In this document: positions 7,131 to 16,360 of the stretch, in pieces
Position numbering within the stretch: position 1 is the stretch's first letter
Layout: each line of letters opens with the position of its first letter
Origin: JBBIGV01 sp037447335
GTDB taxonomy: Bacteria > Bacteroidota > Ignavibacteria > Ignavibacteriales > Ignavibacteriaceae
Reading direction: 5' to 3'
Assembly: GCA_037447335.1 (NCBI GenBank)
Contig: JBBIGV010000014.1
Coordinates: 1 to 55,157 of the forward strand
Length of the DNA: 55,157 bases
Position numbers and translations under genes: made by a program
Notes under the pieces: model-generated
Databases searched by the model: none
Told to the model about the DNA's origin: nothing
What the model saw: the letters and a program-made list of their open reading frames with translations, nothing else

Positions 7131-9512
7131 ATGTTCCGTTTAATTCTTATCGCAGCAATACTTTTAAGCAATTTTTTACTTGCTCAGACAGGTTCGGTTT
7201 CGGGCATTGTAACCGGTTCCGGAACAGGTGAAGGACTTGCAGGTGTTAACATCATTTTTTCCGATCCATCTTTTAATATTACCACAGACCGTGACGGATT
7301 CTTTTCAGCACGTAAACTGCCTCCCGGTGAATATGTACTGGTGTTTTCTCACATCGGCTTCAGGAATGAAACCGCAAATGTTATTGTAAATGCCGGAACC
7401 GAAGCAGAACTTAACATAACTATGACTCCCGCTGTTATTAAGCTTGGAGAAGTTAATGTGATAAGTCCTCGCTACATGAAAATGATAAAAGACGTTGCTC
7501 TCCCAATGGCAGTTGTTGAATCGGATGATATAATCTCCAGCCCTTCTGCAACACCATCAGATCTGCTTAACAAGCAGCCGGGCATTACACTTGCCCGCGA
7601 CGGAATATGGGGAACGCATATAAGCATAAGAGGGCTTAGCAGGTCAAGTCTTGTTACGATGGTTGACGGAAACCGTATCGAAACTGCAACTGATTTAGCT
7701 GCCGGTCTTTCGATGATAGACCTTAATGATGTTAAAAGAATTGAAGTGATAAAGGGTGCGGCTTCTTCACTGTATGGTACCGGTGGAATGGGCGGTGTGG
7801 TAAATATCATCACCAAAGATGACGGCTATAACAGCAGCTTTTCAATTAACGGATCTGTTACTTCGGGTTTTAATTCGGTTAATGATGGTCGGACCGGAAG
7901 TATCTCATTATCTTCCGGCAGCATCAACTGGTTCGCAAAACTTACCGGCACGTTAAGGAAAGCTAATGATGCAAAGACGCCGGATGGAACTATCAAAAAC
8001 AGCCGCTTCTCTGATGAGTATTTTTCTGTCTATGCCGGATATAAACCTTTCGATAATAATGAATTCAGAATTAACTATCAGAGATTTTATGCTAAGGATG
8101 TAGGAATACCCGGAGGCGCTCCGCTTTTCCCTGATAAAGCGGATGTAAGGTATCCTTTTGAGCAGCGCGACTTGTTCAGCGCTGAATATTTTTTCAGAAG
8201 AGTATTCGAATCATCTTTTAATTTTTCATTGAAATATTATAACCAGAACATTTACCGTGATGTGGAGAATATTCCTTACATAGTTCAGAATGTGCCGGCT
8301 GGCGGAGGGCAGCCGCCAAGGCGAATAAACGTGCTGAAAATTCTTCCCAATGCCCGCCACTATACTAACGGTGTTGTTGCTCAGGCTACCGGACTTATCG
8401 GTACTAACCATCTGCTGATTGCCGGCGTTGATATCTGGCAGCGTGAACTCGACAGCAGACGCCAGCGCCATCTTAAAATTGAAGTGCTTGATTCAACCGG
8501 TACTAATGTGGTTAATACTATCAATCAGATAATCGGTGAGCGCCCTCTTCCTGAATCCAAATATCTGAGCATGGGATTTTTTATCCAGGATGAGTTTTCT
8601 GCTTTACAGGATAAGCTGACTTTAACAATCGGTGGAAGGATTGACCGTATAAATGTTCAGAACAAACAGGTAAGCAATCCGGTTTACCTTGTTGTTAACG
8701 GGAACAGAAATGATAATCCTTCAAATTCTGTGCTTCAGTGGGAAGCTGAAAAAGTTCATGATATTTCCTGGAGCGCCAACGCAGGTATTCTTTACAAGCT
8801 GTTCAGGAATATTGACGTTAGCTTTAATGCTGCAAGATCATTCCGTTCTCCCGGACTTGAAGAAAGATACCAGTTTATTGATCTCGGCAGCCTGGTAAGA
8901 CTTGGTGATCCAAACCTTAAACCCGAACGCGGCAGCTTCTTTGATCTCGGCTTAAGAATCTGGCAGCCCTCATACTCTTTTAACCTTAGCATCTTTCTTA
9001 ATTTAATGGAAGACCTTGTTGCAGAAATACCCGGTACATACGAAAATAAAAATGCACTTATCAAAACAAACATTGGCAAAGCAAGATTGTACGGCTTCGA
9101 CCTCGGGTTTGAAGGAAATTTATATAATGGTTTTGTGGTTTACGGCAACGCTGCTTTTGTTCGTGGTGAAGATACCGGCAATAACTCCGACCTTCCGCAA
9201 ATCCCCCCGTTTAACGGGATGCTCGGTGTAAGATTACCGGTAATGGATTATTTAAACGTTGATCTCTCAGCTTCATTTTTTGCTGACCAGAAGAAAACTG
9301 CTGCGGGAGAAATTGCTACACCGGGTTATGCTTATTTCGACTTGTTGTTGTCTTCACAAAAGATTGATGTCGGCGCTGTGTCATTCAGATTATTTGCCGG
9401 CGCTGAAAATCTTACCAACAGAAGTTATCGCAATCATCTTTCAACAAACAGGGGATTTATTTTAAGTGAACCAGGCAGAAATATTTTTGCCAGAATTAAT
9501 ATATCATGGTAA
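7131..9512 (+). CDS. TonB-dependent outer-membrane receptor
   Basis: A 793-residue receptor. It has a signal peptide (about residues 1-18), a carboxypeptidase-regulatory-like beta domain (about 20-105; SGIVTGSGTGEGLAGVNI), a plug domain (about 118-230; LLNKQPGITL, ISIRGLSRSSLVTMVDG, IEVIKGAASSLYGTGGMGGV) and a 22-strand-type barrel ending in an aromatic residue (ARINISW). Such receptors import metal chelates, vitamins or glycans using TonB energy. The substrate is not evident; no neighbouring siderophore, cobalamin or SusD-like gene is present. A strong AAGGAGGAG site precedes the ATG. The EamA transporter gene follows after 17 bases and may be co-transcribed. Confidence 0.93.
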   Translation: MFRLILIAAILLSNFLLAQTGSVSGIVTGSGTGEGLAGVNIIFSDPSFNITTDRDGFFSARKLPPGEYVLVFSHIGFRNETANVIVNAGTEAELNITMTPAVIKLGEVNVISPRYMKMIKDVALPMAVVESDDIISSPSATPSDLLNKQPGITLARDGIWGTHISIRGLSRSSLVTMVDGNRIETATDLAAGLSMIDLNDVKRIEVIKGAASSLYGTGGMGGVVNIITKDDGYNSSFSINGSVTSGFNSVNDGRTGSISLSSGSINWFAKLTGTLRKANDAKTPDGTIKNSRFSDEYFSVYAGYKPFDNNEFRINYQRFYAKDVGIPGGAPLFPDKADVRYPFEQRDLFSAEYFFRRVFESSFNFSLKYYNQNIYRDVENIPYIVQNVPAGGGQPPRRINVLKILPNARHYTNGVVAQATGLIGTNHLLIAGVDIWQRELDSRRQRHLKIEVLDSTGTNVVNTINQIIGERPLPESKYLSMGFFIQDEFSALQDKLTLTIGGRIDRINVQNKQVSNPVYLVVNGNRNDNPSNSVLQWEAEKVHDISWSANAGILYKLFRNIDVSFNAARSFRSPGLEERYQFIDLGSLVRLGDPNLKPERGSFFDLGLRIWQPSYSFNLSIFLNLMEDLVAEIPGTYENKNALIKTNIGKARLYGFDLGFEGNLYNGFVVYGNAAFVRGEDTGNNSDLPQIPPFNGMLGVRLPVMDYLNVDLSASFFADQKKTAAGEIATPGYAYFDLLLSSQKIDVGAVSFRLFAGAENLTNRSYRNHLSTNRGFILSEPGRNIFARINISW

Positions 9513-9529
9513 AAAGGTAAAAATTTTTT

Positions 9530-10408
9530 GTGGACTGGTTCCTGCTTGCATTCATATCGGCATTACTATCTGCAGCGGCAGCGCTCTCGCAGAAGAAAAT
9601 TCTTTTTAACATAGGTGCGCTGGAGTTTTCTTTTTTTCTTTCGCTGTTCAACCTGCTTTTTTCGCTGCCGTTCTTCATTGGAGTTGAATTAAGTTCAGTA
9701 TCAGCTATATCCATTGCTGTGCTGTATTTAAAAACCATACTAGGAACACTTGCCTTTCTTTGCATAATGCTCGCAATAAAAAATCTGGAAATAAGTAAAG
9801 CCCTTCCTTTAATGGTTCTGACGCCCGGATTTGTTGCCTTCTTCGGATTTCTGCTGCTTGGTGAAAGTCTTACTCAGGCAGAAATTGCAGGCATGATCTT
9901 TCTGCTTGCCGGTACATACATTCTCGAAAGCAAAGAAACCAAAGAGCTTCTGACTCCCTTTATGGTTTTTGTAAAGTCGAAGCATCATCACTACATAATT
10001 TTTGCGCTTTTGCTTTTCACGGCAACATCAATACTCGACAAGGTTCTCGTCAGCAGGTATATGATGACCCCTTATGCTTTCATGGGCTTCCAGCATATCT
10101 TTATGGCATTTAATTTTTTCATAATCGTTCTGTTTTTCAGGAAGGAAAAGCAGGCGATACTTCCTTCGGTTGATAAGTCATTGTGGGTATGGATAATCCT
10201 CATTGCTGTATTAACCATTGGTTACCGTTATACGCATATAGAGGCAGTAAAGATTGCTAATGTTGCTCTTGTGCTTTCAGTGAAGAGAATTTCCGTATTC
10301 TTTGCTACTCTTATTGGCGGAAAACTGTTTAATGAAAAGGATTTACTCAGAAAAGCAATTGCAACGGCAATAATGGTTGCCGGTGCATTGTTAATATTGA
10401 GGGAATAG
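9530..10408 (+). CDS. EamA-family membrane transporter (DMT superfamily)
   Basis: A 292-residue protein with about ten hydrophobic helices in two repeated halves, as in drug/metabolite transporters of the EamA type. Conserved features include ALSQKKILF in helix 1 and LLLGESLTQAEIAGMIFLLAGTYILE closing the first half (seen here as GESLTQAEIAGMIFLLAG). A cytoplasmic-like polar loop with KSKHHH separates the halves. The start is a GTG at 9530; no ATG is suitably placed. The substrate is unknown. Confidence 0.85.
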   Translation: MDWFLLAFISALLSAAAALSQKKILFNIGALEFSFFLSLFNLLFSLPFFIGVELSSVSAISIAVLYLKTILGTLAFLCIMLAIKNLEISKALPLMVLTPGFVAFFGFLLLGESLTQAEIAGMIFLLAGTYILESKETKELLTPFMVFVKSKHHHYIIFALLLFTATSILDKVLVSRYMMTPYAFMGFQHIFMAFNFFIIVLFFRKEKQAILPSVDKSLWVWIILIAVLTIGYRYTHIEAVKIANVALVLSVKRISVFFATLIGGKLFNEKDLLRKAIATAIMVAGALLILRE

Positions 10409-10484
10409 AAAATCAATTCTCCGTACGGTTTTAGTGGAACAACATCAAACTTTTCATTATGTTAGACCGGAAAGGAGAAATGCC

Positions 10485-11078
10485 ATGAAAACCATTATCA
10501 AAACATTCGTTTTTTTGCTGTCTCTTTCGATTGTTATAACTTCCTGTCAGATAGAACCACAAATCCCGGTTAGTGATGAAGATCAGGCAGAGCTGCGACA
10601 GGCAAGCGGAAATTTTATGCAATCACTCAAGCAAGTCCTTATAAAAGAAATTCAGAACAACGGTCCTTATGCGGCTGTAGCTGTTTGTGCCGACACCGCA
10701 CAGACATTAACAGAAACGTTTGGTTCTGAACAAGGGCTTGAAATAAGACGGGTTTCATTCAGGAACAGAAATGAGAAAAATTATCCTGATGAATTTGAAA
10801 TACCGGTGCTGGAAAAGTTTGAGAAGGATTTTTCCAAAGGTAATCTGAACGAATCTTCCGAGCATTTCATGATAGTGCAGCGCAATGGTGAAAAATACAT
10901 TCACTTTATGCGGCCCATCTTTTTACATGGTGAATGTGTAACATGCCATGGCGGCGAAGAACAAATTCCGCCCGATGTGCAAATGATAATCAGCAGGCGA
11001 TACACTGATGATAAAGCAACCGGCTTTGCTGTTGGTGATCTTCGCGGCGCAGTATCTATTCTGAAAAAGCTGGAATGA
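10485..11078 (+). CDS. Heme c lipoprotein, DUF3365 (Tll0287-like) family
   Basis: A 197-residue lipoprotein. The signal ends in a lipobox (IVITSC, Cys21), so it is probably anchored in the outer or inner membrane. The body resembles DUF3365 proteins: VCADTAQTL, RRVSFRNRNEKNYPDEFE, YIHFMRPIF, and a single heme attachment site CVTCHGG near residue 151, with LRGAVSI at the end. The family is a PAS-like fold with one covalently bound heme, used in redox sensing or electron transfer. The ATG at 10485 follows an AAAGGAG site and is preferred over an upstream GTG that would spoil the signal peptide. Confidence 0.85.
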   Translation: MKTIIKTFVFLLSLSIVITSCQIEPQIPVSDEDQAELRQASGNFMQSLKQVLIKEIQNNGPYAAVAVCADTAQTLTETFGSEQGLEIRRVSFRNRNEKNYPDEFEIPVLEKFEKDFSKGNLNESSEHFMIVQRNGEKYIHFMRPIFLHGECVTCHGGEEQIPPDVQMIISRRYTDDKATGFAVGDLRGAVSILKKLE

Positions 11079-11157
11079 ATTTGTGATTGAATGGATGAAT
11101 GACGATTTAAATCAATCATTCTCCGGAAAAGCCTCGCTGCAATCTTTCATTTCCTGT

Positions 11158-11203
11158 GGTCGGGTGAATAAATGTTTTAACGGCAAATTTTATTCGCCCG
11201 ATC
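11158..11203. repeat. Long inverted repeat, possible terminator or regulatory hairpin
   Basis: Arms of 15 bases (GGTCGGGTGAATAAA and TTTATTCGCCCGATC) with two G-U/mismatch positions around a 16-base centre. It lies downstream of the heme c lipoprotein gene. No T-run follows on the plus strand, so a rho-independent terminator is only possible, not clear. Confidence 0.5.
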
Positions 11204-11252
11204 ATCACTTTAAAAAATTTGAATGGTCTTATAGTTATACAAACGGTTGGGA

Positions 11253-11286
11253 AGTGTGATTAATTTTTTTTTAATTTTATCACACT
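11253..11286. promoter_or_regulatory. Inverted repeat upstream of ABC transporter genes
   Basis: Perfect 8-base arms AGTGTGAT and ATCACACT enclose an AT-only centre of 18 bases with a nine-T run. The element ends 17 bases before the ATG of the ABC ATPase gene, in the position expected for a dimeric repressor operator or a 5'-UTR hairpin. No regulator gene is next to it. Confidence 0.45.
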
Positions 11287-11303
11287 AATAATATTGTTGT
11301 TGT

Positions 11304-12215
11304 ATGAATGCAGTAGAAGCTAAAAACCTCACAAAAAAATTTAACGGGCTTATCGCAGTGGATAATGCCTCGTTCGCTGTGCCTGAAGGCGCTGTGTTCG
11401 GGCTTATAGGGAGGAACGGCGCGGGCAAAACCACTACCATCAGGATTATGATGAATATCTATCTTCCCGATGCCGGAGAGGTGATCTTTCGCGGCAGAAA
11501 AATCGGGCAGGAGTTCAGAGATTCGGTCGGCTATCTTCCGGAAGAACGGGGTCTCTATAAAAAAATGAAGGTGCTCGATCTTCTGCTCTTCTTTGCTGAA
11601 CTAAAAGGCAAAAAAGGAAAGGATGTTGAAAAGAAAGCTCTCACTTATCTCGAACGGTTTGATTTGTCTGACAGAAAGAATTCAAAAGTTGAAGACCTCT
11701 CCAAAGGTAATCAGCAAAAGGTGCAGTTCATCTCAACTATTCTTCATGACCCCGAATTTCTGATCCTTGATGAACCATTCTCAGGGCTCGATCCCATCAA
11801 TACCGACCTGCTGAAAAAAATAATTCTTGAAATGAAAGAACAGGGTAAGGTGATAATCTTTTCTACTCATCTTATGGACTTTGCAGAGAAAATGTGCGAT
11901 CACATTGCGATGATTGATCATGGTAAAATTATTCTGAACGGTGAACTTCATTCAATTAAAGCACGATACAGCCAGCGTAACGTAAGTTTAAATTATGAAG
12001 GGGATATTTCTTTTCTCAGAAATCATCCCGTTGTTGAAAGCATATCCGATTTTGGCAATGCTACCGGCATAAAGCTTAAGCACGAAAATCACGTGCAGGA
12101 GCTTTTGAGAATACTGGTTGAAAATAATATCCGGATAAAGAAATTTAATGCGGATGATATTTCACTGCATGAAATTTTTGTGATGCTTGCCGGAAAGGAG
12201 AACGGTAATGGTTAA
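11304..12215 (+). CDS. ABC transporter ATP-binding protein (NatA-like)
   Basis: A 303-residue ABC ATPase. Walker A is GRNGAGKTT near residue 36, the Q/P region is VGYLPEERGLY, the signature is LSKGNQQKVQF near residue 138, Walker B is FLILDEPFSGLD and the switch histidine is in FSTH. The last 80 residues form the extra C-terminal domain (DUF4162 type) common in NatA-like exporters. It pairs with the permease that overlaps its end by eight bases, forming an ABC-2 exporter. The ATG has no good ribosome-binding site, which is common in this group. Substrate not determinable. Confidence 0.93.
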   Translation: MNAVEAKNLTKKFNGLIAVDNASFAVPEGAVFGLIGRNGAGKTTTIRIMMNIYLPDAGEVIFRGRKIGQEFRDSVGYLPEERGLYKKMKVLDLLLFFAELKGKKGKDVEKKALTYLERFDLSDRKNSKVEDLSKGNQQKVQFISTILHDPEFLILDEPFSGLDPINTDLLKKIILEMKEQGKVIIFSTHLMDFAEKMCDHIAMIDHGKIILNGELHSIKARYSQRNVSLNYEGDISFLRNHPVVESISDFGNATGIKLKHENHVQELLRILVENNIRIKKFNADDISLHEIFVMLAGKENGNG

Positions 12216-13476
12216 TAACAGAACTCTCGCTTTAATAAAACGCGAATTAAGGGTAAGGCTTTTCAGCAAAACTTTTTTGCTGATGACTTTTCTCATTCCC
12301 CTGTTCATGTTTGGTATAATCGGAATACAGGCGCTTATTTATTCTCTTTCCGAAGAGCAGAATCCTGTGCTTGTTGTTATTACCGAATCAATCGAACTGA
12401 TGGATGCTGTTGAGTATGAGCTTTCGTCTTTGCCTGAATCAAAGGACGGAAGATTTGTCTTTATGTACGAAACCGGCGATGAACAAAAATTTGAAAAACG
12501 ATTGGGTGATTTGCGCGTGGAAATCCTCAAAGAGAGATTGTCCGGCGTACTTTATATCCCATCTCTTTCTTTAAGTGATAAAAAAATAAAATACTATTCT
12601 GCCAATCCGGCTAATACAACTTTGTTCCAGAAAATACGTCCCGCCATAAACAAAGCATTGATAAAACTTTATTTTGCAGATAAAGACCTTTCCAGGGATG
12701 ACATTGAGTTTGCAAGAACGGACGTGGATATTAGCGGCTTCCGTATCACAAAGGATGATAAGGTGGAAGAGGCAGGTATCGGGAACATGATCCTTTTATT
12801 TCTGCTTTCCTTTCTTCTTTATATGGCTCTGATATTTACAGGGCAGATGACGATGAACGCTGTTGTTGAGGAAAAGAGCAGTAAAATAGTTGAGGTATTA
12901 CTTTCTTCTGCCAGCAGTATTGAGCTTATGACCGGAAAAATTATCGGGACAGTTATTATCGGAGTGCTGCAAATGTCAATCTGGATGCTGCCGGTATTTC
13001 TTGTTCTTTCAACTACATGGTTTGTGCTGCCCGCAGAAATTATTTTCAGCATTGACGGAAGTTACGTTTTTTATTTTCTGTTCAACTACCTGATAGCGTT
13101 AATTACTTTTGTGGGATTGTTCGCAGCAGTGGGTGCGATATTCGATAACCCGCAGGATGCACAATCCGGTATATGGCCTTTATTGATGCTGATAATGATA
13201 CCATTCTTTATTGCTCTGAGCTTACAGGGAAATCCTCAAAGTGATTTTGCTCGTATTGCATCAATGTTTCCGTTTGCTTCGCTGATGGTAATGCCTGCAC
13301 GAATGACTCTTGTTGACGTTCCAGTCTGGCAAATACTTGTTTCAATAGCTGTGAATATTACAGTAATGCTTTCAATCTTCCCGGCTGCCGGTAAGATATA
13401 TCGCGTTGGGATACTCGTCTCCGGTAAAAAGCCAAAGTGGAGCGAAGTTGTTAAGTGGTTGAGATATAAATATTGA
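12208..13476 (+). CDS. ABC-2 type permease (NatB-like)
   Basis: A 422-residue membrane protein. One helix near the N-terminus (TFLLMTFLIPLFMFGIIGI) is followed by a large extracytoplasmic domain of about 150 residues and then five to six helices, the usual NatB/ABC-2 layout. The motif AVVEEKSSKIVEVLLSSASS is the conserved coupling region of this family. The ATG at 12208 is preceded by AAAGGAG and overlaps the ATPase stop, so both subunits are co-translated. It exports an unknown substrate (Na+, lipids or peptides are options in the family). Confidence 0.9.
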   Translation: MVNNRTLALIKRELRVRLFSKTFLLMTFLIPLFMFGIIGIQALIYSLSEEQNPVLVVITESIELMDAVEYELSSLPESKDGRFVFMYETGDEQKFEKRLGDLRVEILKERLSGVLYIPSLSLSDKKIKYYSANPANTTLFQKIRPAINKALIKLYFADKDLSRDDIEFARTDVDISGFRITKDDKVEEAGIGNMILLFLLSFLLYMALIFTGQMTMNAVVEEKSSKIVEVLLSSASSIELMTGKIIGTVIIGVLQMSIWMLPVFLVLSTTWFVLPAEIIFSIDGSYVFYFLFNYLIALITFVGLFAAVGAIFDNPQDAQSGIWPLLMLIMIPFFIALSLQGNPQSDFARIASMFPFASLMVMPARMTLVDVPVWQILVSIAVNITVMLSIFPAAGKIYRVGILVSGKKPKWSEVVKWLRYKY

Positions 13477-13497
13477 AAATATTTTATGCAGCGATAT

Positions 13498-13552
13498 CTT
13501 TGTGTGCTTAGCGTAAACTGTACTGTAATATTTTTTCACTCTAAGCACAAAG
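13498..13552. repeat. Inverted repeat between convergent genes
   Basis: CTTTGTGTGCTTAG and CTAAGCACAAAG arms surround a 29-base AT-rich centre between the permease stop and the stop of the convergent barrel gene. It could act as a bidirectional transcription barrier. Confidence 0.45.
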
Positions 13553-13568
13553 CTCACCGGGGTTTTGA

Positions 13569-14693
13569 TTAATAATAAAAATGAAACTGCAGTACGAACG
13601 AATCATTTTTAATTTTCGGCTCTTCCATCTGTATCCGGTACTGCGGACGAATCTCAATAAATGAATAAGGGAAGAATTCAAAACCAAAAACAATTCTCGT
13701 AAATTCGTCCTTTGCTGCCTTATCACTCGGATCGAACCTGTCTAGCCGGGCAATTGCTTCCAATCCTTTCATCAGCCTGTAAGCCGCCTCAACCATGAGC
13801 GCTGTGGATTTCTGATCATTTACAATAAAGTCATTAGCAATAACATATTCACCCATTAAAGTAAAGCCCCTGAAACCAAATCCTGCAAAACCGCCCATCA
13901 TATTAACATTCTCATAACTGCCGGTAGTAATACGTCTCTTCTTTAAATTAACAAAAGATCCGCCAAAGAAGAGGTTAAAGTTATCACTGACCATCGGGAA
14001 AAATTGTAAGCTTGTAGTATAAGTCGGGTCTGTAACAAATAATTGATTGCGCGGATTCCCGACACTTGCGGTTAACAGTGCAATATCCGAAATGTATGCT
14101 CCAAGCTCTAAGCCTGTTTCAAGATAAGTCGGAACGTAAATAAGCCCCTGATCTCTGCCGGTAGCGAATAAAACACCAAGGTCTCCTCCACGGGTGTAAG
14201 CTGTATGGTCATCTGTTCTGATTCCGAAATTTGGTGTAAACACACCAGCTTTAACATAACTGTTGTTTGGAAGTATTCTCGCAACCACATAACCTTCCCA
14301 GATTGCATTAAGATAGTCAAAACGTGTTATGGCATTTATATCATCGGAGAAATCCACGTCCGCATAAAGTGAGGCAGCCATTCTTTGAAAATCAGTTTGA
14401 GTGGTTGAGTCGGTTTGTTTCATCAGATACTGTGCGCGGAGATCGAAGCCAAAGCGAATATTTTCACCAATACGATTGCTTAGCTTAACATTTTCTTCAC
14501 GCGGTGAAACCAGTGCCAGCACATTTTTCCCAAATGACCATCCACCATCATTCCGGATAATTCCTCCGGTTGGATTTGAATGACAATCCATACAAGTTCC
14601 ACCCATTCGTAATGAAAAACGGGGAAGTGAAAATGTTTCCGCTGCTGAAACAAATAAGAAGATAACGATGAGAGTAAAAAGTGATCCTTTCAT
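13569..14693 (-). CDS. Outer-membrane beta barrel with N-terminal heme c motif
   Basis: A 374-residue protein with a signal peptide (about residues 1-22), then a single heme attachment site CMDCH at residues 34-38 with CHSNPTGG following. The remainder (about residues 75-374) is made of alternating amphipathic strands (NIRFGFDLRAQYLM, YVKAGVFTPNFGIR, SYENVNMMGGFAGFGF) and ends in an aromatic residue (FHFYY), typical of a porin-like barrel. This resembles barrel-plus-cytochrome arrangements used to move electrons through the outer membrane, but with only one heme. It is monocistronic. Heme attachment and function are inferred from the motif. Confidence 0.75.
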   Translation of the reverse strand: MKGSLFTLIVIFLFVSAAETFSLPRFSLRMGGTCMDCHSNPTGGIIRNDGGWSFGKNVLALVSPREENVKLSNRIGENIRFGFDLRAQYLMKQTDSTTQTDFQRMAASLYADVDFSDDINAITRFDYLNAIWEGYVVARILPNNSYVKAGVFTPNFGIRTDDHTAYTRGGDLGVLFATGRDQGLIYVPTYLETGLELGAYISDIALLTASVGNPRNQLFVTDPTYTTSLQFFPMVSDNFNLFFGGSFVNLKKRRITTGSYENVNMMGGFAGFGFRGFTLMGEYVIANDFIVNDQKSTALMVEAAYRLMKGLEAIARLDRFDPSDKAAKDEFTRIVFGFEFFPYSFIEIRPQYRIQMEEPKIKNDSFVLQFHFYY

Positions 14694-14825
14694 AACATCT
14701 CCTGAATGTTTAATTGTGATGACGGGTATGAATTTAAGTAATAAAGTGGGAGAAAATACAAAAAAGTGTCTGCAAAAAAATTATTTTCTAATGGAAATTA
14801 GATATTGGGGCAGACCAATCTAAAA

Positions 14826-14852
14826 AAAGGCTGCCAATTCCGGGCAGCCTTT
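14826..14852 (-). terminator. Rho-independent terminator
   Basis: On the minus strand AAAGGCTGCC, a short loop and GGCAGCC are followed by a run of seven T. It lies 28 bases after the stop of the barrel/SPOR gene and probably ends its transcript. Confidence 0.85.
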
Positions 14853-14879
14853 GAGAAATAAAATAACAATTAAGATTTA

Positions 14880-16196
14880 TTATTGCATACCCCTCGCATA
14901 GGCTTCGGCTTCCGCCTTTGAATTAAAGTACCCCACACGAACTCTGTACCAGGTCTGATTCCATTTATTGATGAATGCAGGTTGTACAAAAGCTCTGTAA
15001 CCTCTTGCAACCAGATCTCTAACAACAGATTCTGCTTTTTCTCTGAACTGCCAGGAAGATAACTGCACACAATAAAGGCTTCCATCTGTATAAACATTAT
15101 TGCCGATTAATCTTTCAGCCTGGAAGTTATAAGTACCTGTAACTTCACTTTCACCCGGTTCAGATTTAAACGGCTCTTCAGGTTTTTCTTTCGGGCATCC
15201 TCTGTGATCGACTTCAACACCGGGCGGAGTATCCGGGCATTCATCCTTATAATCGGAGACACCATCTCCGTCACTGTCAATCGGGCATCCGTGTATATCA
15301 ACTTTAACTCCAACCGGAGTATCGGGACATTTGTCCATATAATCGGGGACACCATCTCCGTCACTATCAAGCGGGCAGCCGTCTTCATCAACCTTTACAC
15401 CGTAGGGAGTGTTCGGACAGAGATCGAGATAATCAGGAACACCATCTCCATCACTGTCAATCGGGCATCCGAATTCATCAACTTTTACACCGAATGGGGT
15501 ATCCGGGCAAAGATCGCGTGAATCCGGCACACCATCTCCATCCGAATCTTTTTCACCAATAAACGAATAAGAAATTCCCATTCCAAAAGTATAGAACACG
15601 TCTTTATCTGTGAATTCTCTTACAAATCCATCCAACTTATCGTTGGGGTTAATGCTGAAATTAGCAACCAGGTCAAGTCCAAGCCTGTCGGTAATCAAGA
15701 ACTTAAGCCCTGCTTCAGCATTATAATTAATTGCAGAAAAATAATTCCCTTTTGTTCTCTGGTTAGGCAGAAGTTTATTTCCTTTTAAATCTTTCGGGTT
15801 AAACCAAAGGTTTGACATGCCAACGCCAAGATACGGAATAACATTTTCGGACAAATTATAACTATAGGTTACCTTCCCGCCAAGGAAAATAATATGTGTT
15901 TTGAATTCATCAGGTGTTTTGGTTCTGTCGGAACCGCTTAGTGAGCCCGAACCGCCAAAAGCTTTTAGACCTATAACGTGGTTTGAGCTGGATTCCCAGT
16001 AGTATGCTAATGTGCCTCTGCCATAGCCTTGTAAACCAATTCCTTCATAATCGGTATCAGCGACAGTAATACCTCCTTCTGCTGTAAGAATCAGTTTACC
16101 CGAGAACGGGTGTGATTCAAAAAATCTAAATCCTTGTGCAAAAGATTCTGAAGTAATAAAAAACAGAAGAAAGATAACGGCTATGAAATTTTTCAT
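14880..16196 (-). CDS. Outer-membrane beta barrel with TSP3 repeats and SPOR domain
   Basis: A 438-residue protein. After a signal peptide (AVIFLLFFITSESFAQ) comes an eight-strand OmpA-like barrel of about 195 residues. Four calcium-binding thrombospondin type 3 repeats of 30 residues follow (DSDGDGVPD, CPDTP, GVKVD, GCP). The C-terminus is a SPOR domain (YCVQLSSWQFREKAE, YRVRVGYFNSKAEAEAYARG), which binds denuded peptidoglycan glycan strands. In typical family members the C-terminal domain is OmpA-like; here SPOR takes the wall-binding role. The ATG at 16196 follows AAAGGAGAGG and gives a clean signal peptide. Likely role: linking outer membrane to cell wall, perhaps at division sites. Confidence 0.85.
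   Translation of the reverse strand: MKNFIAVIFLLFFITSESFAQGFRFFESHPFSGKLILTAEGGITVADTDYEGIGLQGYGRGTLAYYWESSSNHVIGLKAFGGSGSLSGSDRTKTPDEFKTHIIFLGGKVTYSYNLSENVIPYLGVGMSNLWFNPKDLKGNKLLPNQRTKGNYFSAINYNAEAGLKFLITDRLGLDLVANFSINPNDKLDGFVREFTDKDVFYTFGMGISYSFIGEKDSDGDGVPDSRDLCPDTPFGVKVDEFGCPIDSDGDGVPDYLDLCPNTPYGVKVDEDGCPLDSDGDGVPDYMDKCPDTPVGVKVDIHGCPIDSDGDGVSDYKDECPDTPPGVEVDHRGCPKEKPEEPFKSEPGESEVTGTYNFQAERLIGNNVYTDGSLYCVQLSSWQFREKAESVVRDLVARGYRAFVQPAFINKWNQTWYRVRVGYFNSKAEAEAYARGMQ
15190..15549 (-). repeat. Four 90-bp tandem repeats coding for TSP3 units
   Basis: Four consecutive 90-base units each encode DSDGDGV(P/S)D, a CP(D/N)TP core and GV(K/E)VD. The copies differ mainly at third positions and in the loop residues. 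Confidence 0.85.
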
Positions 16197-16360
16197 CGCC
16201 CTCTCCTTTGATTTAGTGAATAGTTGAAGCAGGTGATCATAAAAACACGGCAAAAGTTTTTTACAACTTAGATTAAAAAACAAGATTATATATAAAATAA
16301 ATTTATTTTATGAAAATATAGGCAAAATTTTTGACAAATAATCAAATTTTTGCAAATAAT

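Noticed and set aside
15190..15549. Regular 90-bp repeats as a possible CRISPR-like array
   Set aside because: They are in-frame coding repeats for TSP3 units, with no spacers.
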